From: Reclinomonas americana ATCC 50394
Lineage: Eukaryota > Jakobida > Jakobea > Jakobida
Reading direction: 5' to 3'
Assembly (NCBI GenBank): GCA_048213135.1
Contig: PS015060.1
Span: 108,689 to 134,749, forward strand
DNA: 26,061 bases
Positions 1 to 10,100 of the stretch are shown here, one piece after another; position 1 is the first letter of the stretch; every line of letters starts with the position of its first letter. The notes beneath the pieces are model-generated. The model was not told the origin of the DNA. It was given only the letters and a program-made list of their open reading frames with translations, and did no database searches. The position numbers and the translations under genes were made by a program.

Positions 1-60
1 CTTCTCCTTTCTCTCTCTTCTTCCCTCCCTCTCTCTTCTCTCTCTCTCTCTCTCTCTCTG
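1..60. repeat. CT/GA microsatellite in an intron
   Basis: Almost pure pyrimidine on the plus strand, ending in an uninterrupted (TC)n run. It sits immediately after the donor of the signal-peptide exon, so it is a GA tract on that gene's sense strand. Confidence 0.85.
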
Positions 61-69
61 TTCACTCAC

Positions 70-196
70 CATTGCTCTCTCTGAGCAACTCGTCCCACTC
101 TTCGTCATGAGCAGCAGCGCGATGGTGGCGAGAGGCGCACGCACATGCCAGCAGAGTGGCAAGCACCAACAAGTGGAGACAAGCTCTTACGCCCAT
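70..196 (-). CDS. First exon of a secreted or membrane protein (partial, runs off left edge)
   Basis: Reading down the minus strand, an ATG at 196 opens a frame whose start is a typical signal peptide. A short MGVR head is followed by a hydrophobic run (ACLHLLVLATLLACACA), a likely signal-peptidase site near the final ACAS, then a polar acidic stretch (RHHRAAAHDEEWDELLRESN). The exon ends at 70 in phase 1 at a clean GTGAGT donor. The intron begins with a long GA tract (CT on the plus strand, 1-60) and the rest of the gene lies outside the window. The family cannot be named from about 42 residues. A further in-frame ATG lies upstream near 328, but starting there would bury the signal peptide, so 196 is preferred. 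Confidence 0.5.
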
Positions 197-560
197 GGTG
201 GAAAAGTATGTTGGATATCGCGAGCAACATGCATGAAATGTGTTTCCAGGTGTTACTGTATGCGCAAGTGCGAAAGCTGCATGGTTGTTGACTTCCATGG
301 ACACTTTCTCGCTCGGCGAGTAGGGCACAGTAGTTGAAGCTCAACTCGGACTTGCTTGTGTGGGTGACAAGCTTACCAATATCGACAGCAAACAACAGCT
401 TAGAGAACAAGTCTTGATAACCAAGTCCAACCATTTCCAAAACATTAACACAAGCACCAGTCTTGAGGGCTGCGGTTGGGTTTCTTATCTATGCGTGTGC
501 TCCTGCTTCTCTCTTGCCGCTGAATGCAGTTACTGAAAAGCCCCCGATACACATTGCTCT
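197..560. other. Intergenic: upstream of the signal-peptide gene, downstream of kinase gene A
   Basis: No supported exon. It should hold the 3' UTR of gene A (stop at 561) and the promoter of the leftward gene at 196. A 56-nt stretch at 413-468 resembles 25844-25899 near the other end of the window. On the minus strand this piece reads as a plausible short peptide around NVLEMVGLGYQD, possibly a relic exon. No TATA-like box or polyadenylation signal stands out. Confidence 0.5.
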
Positions 561-3500
561 TCAAGACGGCACCACATACGTGTGATATCCAAACTCCTCA
601 CCGCTGTCGAAGCGCACGATGGCGACTTGACACACCGGGCACTGGCCACGACGTGCCGCCACCTCCTCCGCACACACGCGACACAATACCTGATGACCGC
701 ACGGTCGCAAGCACGTGTCGCGCACGCCGTCGCACACCATGCACGCGCGGCGCGACGACAGTGTCGCGACATCACGCAGCTCGCTCGCCAGCTCCTCTGA
801 TGTCGGCCGACGGGAGTCTCGCTGATCCACGCACCTGCAATCAACAACACAGTGAGTGAGGAAACAAGAAAAGTCCTTCCATCTCCCACCACACACGCAC
901 CGCAAACACAGTCGCACAATCCGCTCGCACACCGGTGCAGGCCACACACGACCCACCCGCACATCCGCAATCTCCGATGCGCATCTGCCCAGCTCCTGTT
1001 CGTCCATTTCTTGCAATCGCTCCAGCAATGCGTGCACATCAGCAATCGACTTGCCACACAACAGCTGGAGCAAGATGAGGCCGAGGCAGTACACATCGAC
1101 ACTCGGACGCAGTTGACCGCGCAGTGCCTTTGGATCGGCGTACATGAGGTCGCCAGCAAAGCCAACCTTGTCATGCGTCTGCCAAGCATGTACAGTATTC
1201 GTTACTCCATGCGGCGAGAGAAGGAAAGCGGTCCCTCTTCCGCACCTTGTGCACCGGGAACCAGTGCGCCACTCCCATGTCCGACACAAATGCTCGGTTG
1301 TGCTGGTCAAAGAGAATGTTGGCTGGCTTCAAATCACGATGAATCACTGCGCTCATGGAGTCAGTCAATCAACACACGATGGAAAACCAGAGATGGTACA
1401 ACGCACCAGGCTGCTCCAGAAGCACCACAACAAAAACAGCGCAAGAGAAGAATGAGAAACAAGCACACTTCAACAATCACGCTCACAGAAACACACACCT
1501 TTTCCAGTCTGCGAGGGAAGAAAACAGAAGCAATCAGCCACAAAGGAAAGGAGGGCGGACATTCTCTCAATCATCAATTCACGCAACTTGTGCATGGCGG
1601 CCACCACCTCCGCGCAGCGCAGAATGCAGTTCATGCGATCCTCAATCGTCATCACGGGCAGTCCGTGCTCCTCAAACTCAAGCAGCCGGTGTTCCAGGTT
1701 GTGCGGGCTGACGCACGCTCGAAGAAATGAGCCTCACATTTATCTCTCCGGTGTTGTCTCATCTTTCCCTTCTCCCACCTCGCGTATCACTCGCTCTCTC
1801 CTGCATTCACTTCCTTTGACTGCTTCTCCCATCTCCCCATGCCTAGTACGGTTCGCACTCGTTCTCTTCTGTCTTCCATTCTCCTCTCTCTGCCAGTTCC
1901 TTCTTCCATCCCTCGAATCATTCGCGCTCGTTACACCTGCATTCTCTTCTCTTCTCATTCTCTCCCTTCATCTCCACCCCTCGTATCCTTCGCACTCATC
2001 TCCCCAACATTCTCATCTCCTCACTGCCTCTCCCTTCTCCCCACCCCGTATCATTCTCTCCCGCATTCTCCTATCCTCTCTGCCTTTCTCTTCATCTCCA
2101 CAACTCACCTCATACCCTCCAGCACAATGCACCGCTCGCCGTGATTCGACTCGGCGTACCCAATCATTCGCACAATCCCCGGAACATTGGAAGTCACCGC
2201 CTTGAGCTTCTCCAACTGCGCAGCTCAGAGTGTTTGAGCGACACACACACCCACTTCAATCTGCTTTCTTTCCCGCTCACCTCTTCGGCAAACGAGTCGA
2301 TGCACCACTCCGCCGCCCGATCAAACACTTTCACCGCCACCTCCTCGTCCATCCATCGACCGGCGTACACCTCCGCCTGGCCACCGCCGCCAAGTCGACG
2401 CCGAAAGCTGTCGCTCATGGCCGCCACTTGTTCCCACGCAAACACCGTCAATGGCGCTGAATATCAAAAGTCAACCGCGCAAAACAAAGGAAGGACCGTA
2501 TGGGGAAGGCGCACGTCACCTCGCTCATTGAGCTGTGCTTGTACCAATCGCAACTCGACAGCCAGACGCTCCGCTCGATCACGCTCCATCTGTCGCAACT
2601 CGTCCATGCGTTCGACTGCGGCACACGAGGCGGCACTGACACCATCAACCGACTGCCTCGGCTCCTCCCGTGCGACGGCGAGTGCCTGCTGCAACTGAAC
2701 AGCACGGTCTCGCCATTCCGACGCTAGGCGATTTTGCTCGGCGGCTCTTTGCTGTTGCTCATCGGCTTCGCGCTGCGTACGCGCAACGATGGCGACATGT
2801 CGCTCCACCTGCTGCTGTGCGGCCAGGAGCTCGTCACGCAGGTGGGCGACTTGTTTTTGCTGCTCTCGTGCTTGCGCCTCCTGCCACTCCGTAGAGCGAC
2901 GCATCTGGGCCACGAGGTCGTCGTGCTCTCTTCGCTGTCGGTCCCACTCTCGATGCTGCAGCTCTCGCTCTTGGTGCGCAGCTGCGAGATCGCGCTGGAG
3001 CAGAGCAATGAACTCGTCCTTGTCCGCGGGCTGGCGGCGTGCAATGGGTGCATTGATAGCCGCCTGCAAAGAGGAAAGCAGGAGACACAGCATGCATGCA
3101 GAGTGAGGGTGAATGGTAACGTGAGGAACACTATCGGTTGTCTCACCTGCCGTGCTGGCACTACATAATCAAACACAGCGAGAACACAAGCAAGTGGAAG
3201 GCGTGAGCGTGAAATGCACATACAGCATGAACAAGGCAACAGACTTGAGAATCAAACCTGGTTGCAGCTGGAATTGTTGTTGTTGTTGTTGTTTTGGCGG
3301 AGGCAGTGGCACCGCTGCCGCAATTGCCGAAACTGGTCCAGCAGCTGGCTGCGCTGCCAGGTCGTCTAGCACCTTCGCCAATTGCGTGTCCCCCTCGTCA
3401 CGTGCCCACTGAGACGCCGTCTTGCCCTCATCGTCAACCATTGGAATGAGATCGGGATGCCGAGTGGCGAGGATATGCGCAATGGCAATGTGGCCTTGTC

Positions 3501-6500
3501 GGGCAGCGAAATGCAGCGCAGTTGACTGCGGCAAGCTGGAACGGCCGTTAGTGACCGCCAGTACCATGTCCAGCGGACATCGTCCCGCGTCAGCCAGCAA
3601 CCACTTCACCACATGAAGATGCCCATTCCACGCAGCCGCCATCAACGGGGTCCAACCTTGGTCGTCGATCATGTGTGCAAGTTGTGGCCCCACGCCACTC
3701 TCCTCCCACAAGTACTCCAGCGCATAGGAATGGCCTTGCTGAACGGCCGAATCAAATGCCGAGCAGCCATACTCATCCATCTCCTCATTCGTAAGCAGAA
3801 CATGCGCACCCTCACGCGCCACAAGCTCGCGCAGCGCCTCCACGTCGTCGTCAAATGCCATCTCCCATGCCTTCTTCCTCGGTTGCTGGAGAATTGCACT
3901 GCAAACAGAAAGAAAGATGAGTGAGGAGGGTGAGGGAGAAAGATATCGGTCGACACACACGAAACTGAGACGTCGACAGCGCATGTGAGTGAGGAAACGC
4001 ACGAGTAAGTTGGCATGAAGGCTGGTGATAAGAGAACATATGACAGCCTCACCTCGCGGGCTGCCCTTGCTCGTTCTGCATATACCCGGAAGTGTGAGCA
4101 GAAGAGTAGTAGTAAGGCAATGTTGCATAAATGGGTAACACACCTGCTGGTACCGGCTGCGCAGCGAGGCTGTCAAGCAACTCAGCCACTCGCAAATGTC
4201 CCCGATCACGAGCCAACTGAGCCGCCGTCTTGCCCTCCTTGTTCATCAACGGAACGAGGTTGACATACCGAGTGGCGAGAACTCGCATTATACCGAAGTC
4301 GCCATCCAAAGCAGCAAAATGCAGTGCAGTGAACTGTGGATAAGCAGCATGATTGTTCGTCACAGCCAGTACCGTCTCTGGTGGACATCGTCGCTCGTCG
4401 GCCAGCAACCACTTCACCACATCAAGATGCTCATTGAATGCGGCAGTCATCAGCGGGGTCCAGCCGTGGTTGTCGACCGTCTGGGCAAGCTGCGGCCCCA
4501 CGCCACTCTCCTCCCACAAGTACTCCAACACAGAGATGTCGCCCTGTTGAACGGCCGAGTCAAAGGCCGAGCTGCCTTCATCCATCTCCTCATTCGTAAG
4601 CAGAACATGCGCACCCTCACGCGCCACAAGCTCGCGCAGCGCCTCCACATTGCCGTCCCTCGCCATCTCCCATGCTTTCTTCCTCGATCGCTGGGGAATG
4701 GCCCTGCCAGCAAATCGGAGAGTGAGTTCGAGAGTGCGTACAACCTGGCACTGAAAGAATACAGGTGTACGAAACGGAGACTAAACGTCGCACGCAGAGT
4801 GAACAAGTATGCAAAAATGAACGAATGAGACAAATGATCGACTGAATGCCAGAATGGAACGGCACGAAAGCCTCACCGTGCGCGCTGGAGCTACTAATTC
4901 CGCATAAACGGTGAGCGAAGATAAGAGCAACATGAGAACACGCAGAGGGACCACACCTGCTGGTGGGGGCTGTGGTAGAGGAACAGGCGGTTGCGCAGCG
5001 AGACCTTCAAGGAACTCGGCCACTTGCGGTTGAGACTGGTGTCGTGCCGACTGAGCAGCTGTCTTGCCCCTCTCATTCACCAGGAGAATGAGATCAGGAA
5101 AGCGAGTCACAAGGAGCCGCACGACGGCTATGTAGCCATTGGAGGCAGCAAAGTGGAGCGCGGTGGCCCGAGGATGATGCGCACTAAACCTGCCGAGCGC
5201 TCGCACCATTTCCGGCGGACATCGTCTCTCGTCGGCAAGCAACCACTCCACCACTCGGAGATGCCCGGCAGAAGCAGCCCCCATCAACGGTGTGAGGCCA
5301 TTATCGGGGACCACTTGAGCGAGCTGCGGCCCAATGCCGGTCTCCTCCCACAAATACTCCAGAACAGAGAGTTGGCCGTGATATGCGGCCCAGGAAAATG
5401 CGGAGCCACGGGCACTCATCTCCTCACTCGCCAGGAGGACGTGAGCACCATCACGCGTCACCATCGCGCGGAGAGCGTCCACATCGCCGTCCCTCGCCAG
5501 CAGCCGCGCACATTTCCTCTGTTGCTGAAGAATTGCACTGCCAGCAATCGACGTGAGTGTGTGTATGCAAGCTGAGACTGACGAATCGCAAGTGTGCGAA
5601 ACTGCGAGTATACATCACGTGCAAAATGAACGACAATAAGAATACATGTGAGACAATGGATCAAGTGGCAGAAAGAAAATATGATGACGGTCTCACCTGA
5701 GGGGCTACGGAGAAGAAGCAGAAGCGATGGAAAAGCGATGGACAAAGCAAATATAAATTGGTGAGCAAAGAGCAACAAGGCAGCAGATGAAGATCACACC
5801 TTCTTCGTCTTCGTCGTCTTCTTCTTCTTCTTCTTCTTCTTCTTCTTTTTCTTGTTGTTGTTGTTGCAATTGACGATGTAGTGGTAGTTGTTGTTGCTGT
5901 GGTGGTGGTGGTGGTGGTGGTGGTGGTTGGGCAGCGAGATTGTCAAGGAACTGGGCCACCAGCTTGTTGTTCCTTGTTCGAGCCAATTGCTCCGCCGTCT
6001 TGCCCTCCTTATTGACCATGGTAATCAGATCGGGGAAGCGAGCGGCAAGGAGCTGCACAACGGCGAGGTGGCCGTTGGCGGCAGCATAATGCAGCGCGGT
6101 AGACTCAGGATTGCCGGACGTGCAACTGTCGACAGCACGCACCATCTCCGGCGGGCATCGTCTCTCGTCGGCGAGCAACCACTCCACAACTTCCAGACGG
6201 CCATTCGAGGCCGCGACCATCAGCGGTGTGAAGCCGCTATCGTTGGTCATGTGTGCGAGTTGCGGTCCGACGCCACTCTTCTCCCACAAGTACTTCAAGA
6301 CAGCGAGATGGTCGCGCTGAGCAGCCCAGTAAAATGCCGAGCCGCCGTACTTGTCCATCTCCTCTTCCTCCAGCAGTATGTGGGCGCCCTTACGCGCCAC
6401 CAACCTGCGCAACGCGCTCACGTCGCCGTTTCTCGCCATCGCCCACGCTGCCTTCTTGCGTCGCGGATCGCGCGCACTGTGGAGATGAAGGAATCGCAAA

Positions 6501-6565
6501 ACATGGTGAGTGTGTGCGTGAAAGAGCAGATATGCGCTGAAAGACCACGCAGGAGCACACCTCAT
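561..6565 (-). CDS. Kinase gene A: ankyrin cassettes x4 - coiled coil - protein kinase - C3HC4 RING
   Basis: Sixteen exons rebuilt: 6561-6565, 5800-6476, 5697-5704, 4957-5524, 4877-4890, 4144-4690, 4053-4075, 3258-3885, 3147-3160, 2520-3063, 2281-2456, 2109-2215, 1588-1707, 1246-1351, 901-1178, 561-834. All phases agree, giving 1362 residues. Residues 1-823 hold four ankyrin cassettes, each with about four repeats and a Pro/Gln/Glu-rich tail. Residues about 828-1009 are an Arg/Gln/Glu-rich coiled coil. The kinase (about 1020-1290) shows [25 protein letters not shown] (D about 1150), DMG instead of DFG, YADP in place of APE, and RRPT. The RING is C1303-x2-C-x10-C-x-H-x3-C-x2-C-x10-C-x2-C1340. 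Inferred role: a TKL-like kinase or pseudokinase with E3 ubiquitin-ligase activity that binds partners through ankyrin repeats. The exon 13/14 junction has an equivalent alternative (ends 1583, starts 1346). Domain calls are firm; the exact ends of exons are less so. Confidence 0.8.
3258..3885 (-). repeat. Gene A ankyrin cassette 4
   Basis: Starts [18 protein letters not shown]; core includes [20 protein letters not shown]. The tail is Ala/Pro-rich followed by a CAA/CAG-encoded glutamine run. It is followed by the 14-nt microexon 3147-3160, which links it to the coiled-coil exon. Confidence 0.8.
4144..4690 (-). repeat. Gene A ankyrin cassette 3
   Basis: Starts [18 protein letters not shown]; core includes [20 protein letters not shown]. 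The preceding intron is close to the intron before gene B cassette 4, so this cassette and cassette 4 both look derived from one ancestral module. The following microexon is at 4053-4075 (23 nt). Confidence 0.8.
4957..5524 (-). repeat. Gene A ankyrin cassette 2
   Basis: Starts [18 protein letters not shown]; core repeats include [19 protein letters not shown]. The tail is proline-rich and ends at CAG|GTGTGG. It is the direct counterpart of gene B cassette 3. The following microexon is at 4877-4890 (14 nt). Confidence 0.8.
5800..6476 (-). repeat. Gene A ankyrin cassette 1
   Basis: Ankyrin signatures such as [19 protein letters not shown] and [21 protein letters not shown]. The tail is low complexity: a proline run, then glutamine, then a long glutamate run encoded by GGT/GTT/CTT repeats on the plus strand. 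Its N-terminal part resembles cassette 1 of gene B, while the middle resembles cassette 2 of gene B, suggesting a chimera. Confidence 0.8.
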
Positions 6566-7129
6566 TCTTCAGAAGAGGGAAGACACCAACAGAGACTCTT
6601 TTCGCTCACGCGCTGCCTTCTCTTGCAGCTGTGTGTGTGCGTGTGTGAGAATTTTTCCGCGTTGCATTTGTCCTATTTCATGCACACGACGTTGTGAGAT
6701 TCTTGTCACGTTGTGGAAGGTGCATCCGTTCTTTGCTTGGCTAGTGCAACTTTGATTTATTCCTTTTGTCCCTCTCTTTGCCTCACAGTCTACGAAGTCG
6801 ACGTCAACACCGTGCTGGATCTGGAGAGCGAAGTGCCCCAGCATGGCGTGAGTTCATGCATGTCTTGCTCACCTCCAACCTGCACGCGTGACAAGCAAGC
6901 TGGCCAGACTCGCACTATCTGGGCTGCTCTTGTCGCGACCGTTCACCAAAGTGGCAGTGCACAGTTTCAGCTCACGATATCCAACCACAACCGGATTGCC
7001 TCAGCACATCCCACTGCGTACCTCCTGGCTACAGTGGCTGCATGTATTCAGCTCACCAGACCTCACAGTAAACAAAACAACCTACGTGTACAATTCTCTT
7101 TTCAACCTTCCCCCAGAAAGCAAGATACG
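6566..7129. other. Intergenic region between the tandem kinase genes
   Basis: Holds the 5' region of gene A and the 3' region of gene B. The first 140 nt or so are similar to the region just upstream of gene B (12845-13001), including a 36-nt block repeated with one mismatch (6669-6704 and 12966-13001). On the plus strand an exon-like island, 6789-6847, is flanked by a good acceptor and a GTGAGT donor. No complete gene is supported. Confidence 0.5.
6669..6704 (-). promoter_or_regulatory. Conserved upstream block of gene A with a two-codon upstream frame
   Basis: The same 36-nt block occurs upstream of gene B with one substitution. On the minus (sense) strand it contains ATGAAATAG (6673-6681), a Met-Lys-stop frame about 110 nt before the main ATG. 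Whether it lies in the transcript is not known. Confidence 0.4.
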
Positions 7130-10100
7130 TCACTGCGGTGCCACAAACGTGTGATATCCAAACTTCTCGCCCGAATCGAAGCGCACGATGGCGACTCGAC
7201 ACACCGGGCACTGACCACGACGTGCCACCACCTCCTCCGCACACACGCGACACAACACCTGATGCCCGCACGGTCGCACGCACGTGTTGCGCACGCCATC
7301 GCACACCATGCACGCGCGACGCGACGACAGTGTCGCCACATCGCGCAGCTCGCTCGCCAGTTGCTCAGCGGTGGGCCGGCGAGCATCACGAGGATCCACA
7401 CACCTGCAAGCAACAATAGGGCGAGTCAGGAAACAAGAAAAGTCCTTCCATCTCCCACCACACACGCACCGCAAACACAGTCGCACAATCCGCTCGCACA
7501 CCGATGCAGGCCACACACGACCCACCCGCACATCAGCAATCTCCAATGCACACTTGCCCAGCTCCTGTTCGTCCATTTCTTGCAATCGCTCCAGCAACGC
7601 GTGCACATCAGCGATCGACTTGCCACAGAACAGCTGGAGCAAGATGAGACCGAGGCAGTACACATCGACACTCGGACGCAGTTGACCGCGCAGTGCCTTT
7701 GGATCGGCGTACATGAGGTCGCCAGCAAAGCCAACCTTGTCGTGCGTCTGCCAAGCATGTACAGTTATTGTTATTTCAAGAAACGAGAGGGAGGAAAGTG
7801 GTCCCTCTTCCGCACCTTGTGCACCGGGAACCAGTGCGCCACTCCCATATCCGACACAAATGCCCGGTTGTGCTGGTCAAAGAGAATGTTGGCTGGCTTC
7901 AAATCACGATGAAGCACTGCGCTCATGGATTCAGTCAATCAACACACGATGGCAAACCAGAGATGGTACAACGCACCAGGCTGCTCCGGATGCAACAACA
8001 ACAGCGCAAGAGTAGAATGAGAAAAACATGCAAGAGTCAGGACACTTCAACAACCACGCTCACAGAAACACACACCTTTTCCAGTCTGCGAGGGAAGAAA
8101 ACAGAAACAATCAGCCACATGGAAACAGGGCGGACCTTCTCTCAATCATCAATTCACGCAACTTGTGCATGGCGGCCACCACCTCCGCACAGCGCAGAAC
8201 GCAGTTCATGCGATCCTCAATCGTCATCACCGGCAGCCCGTGCTCCTCAAACTCAAGCAGCCGGTGTTCCAGATTGTGCGGGCTGACACGCGCGCTCGAA
8301 GAAATGAGCCTCACATTCCTCATCTGTGTTTTCCTCTCCTCTCTATCTTTCCCTTATCCCCACCCCTCGTATCACTCGCGCTCATCTCTCCTGCATTCTC
8401 TTCTCTTCTCTCTATCTTTCCCTTCACCTCCACAACTCACCTCATACCCTTCAACACAATGCACCGCTCGCCGTGATTCGACTCGGCGTACCCAATCATT
8501 CGCACAATCCCCGGAACATTCGAAGTCACCGCCTTGAGCTTCTCCAACTGCGCCGCTCCAAGTCAGCGACACACACACCCACTTCAATCTGCTTTCTTTC
8601 CCGCTCACCTCATCGGCAAACGAGTCGATGCACCACTCCGCCGCCCGATCAAACACCTTCACCGCCACCTCCTCGTCCATCCATCGACCGGCGTACACCT
8701 CTGCCTGGCCACCACCGCCGAGCCGACGCCGAAAGCTGTCGCTCATGGCCGCCACTTGTTCCCATGTGAACGCCATCAACGGCACTAACAACCGATGTCA
8801 AACACAAACCCAGGAAGGAGCGTGAAAGGAAAACACACGTCACCTCGCTCATTGAGCTGCGCTTGTATCAATCGCAACTCGATAGCCAGACGCTCCGCTC
8901 GATCACGCTCCACCTGTCGCAACTCGTCCATGCGTTCGACTGCGGCACACGAAGCAGCGATAACACCATCAACCGGCTGCTTTGGCTCCTCGTGTACGAC
9001 GGCGAGTGCCTGCTGCAACTGGACAGCACGGTCTCGCCATTCTGCCATCTGGCGCTGTTGCTCTTCGGCTTCGCGCTGCGTACGCGCAACGATGGCGACA
9101 TGTCGCTCCACCTGCTGTTGTGCGGCCAGGAGCTCGCCACGCAGGTGGGCGACTTGCTTCTGCCGCTCTCGTGCTTGCGCCTCCTGCCACTCCGCCGAAG
9201 AGCGACGCACCTGAGCCACGAGGTCGTCGTGCTCTCTTCGCTGTCGATCCCACTCTCGATGCTGCAGCTCTCGCTCTTGGTGCGCAGCCGCGAGATCGCG
9301 TTGGAGCAGAGCAATGAGTTCGTCCTTGTCCGTGAGTTGGCGTGCCATGGGTGCACTCATAGCTGCCTGCAACGAATAGAAGCAGGAGACATCGCAAGCA
9401 CGCAGAGTGAGGTGAACGGAACGCGGAAGTGACTGTCGGCGGGAATTCAAACTCACCTGCCGTGCTGGCACTACATAATCAAACATGAGCGAGCAAACAC
9501 GCAAGTAGAAGGCGTGAGAGTGAAATGCATGAATCGCATCAACAAGGCAGCACACAGAGGGATCAAACCTGGTTGATGCTGGAATTGTAGTTGTTGTTGT
9601 TGAATTCGACCAGGTGGTAATGGTGGCGGCAGTGGTGCCGCTGCCGCAATCGCTGAAACTGGTCCTGCAGCTGGCAGCGCAGCCAGCTTGTCGAGCAACT
9701 TGCCCACGAACACGTAGCCCTTCTCACGTGCCCACTGAGCCGCCGTCCTGCCCTCGTTGTCGACCAAAGAAATGAGATCGGGATAACGAATGGCAAGGGT
9801 GCGCACAATGGCACAGTCGCCGCCCCAGGCAGCGAAATGCAGTGCAGTGGACCGCGGATACAGGTCACGGTCATTGGTGATCGCCCGCGCCATCTCTGGC
9901 GGACATCGTCGCTCGTCGGCCAGCAACCACTTCACAACATGAAGATGCTCATTGAACGCGGCCGTCATCAGCGGGGTCCAGCCGTGGTTGTCGACCGCTT
10001 GTGCAAGTTGCGGCCCCACGCCACTCTCCTCCCACAAGTACTCCAACACAGAGATGTGGCCTTGTTGAATGGCCGAATCAAAGGCCGAGCAGCCATACTC

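Noticed and set aside
852-1730. Large plus-strand frames opposite the kinase genes (852-1730, 6713-7912, 5888-6697).
   Set aside because: They are antisense shadows of GC-rich coding exons and have no domains or splice logic of their own.
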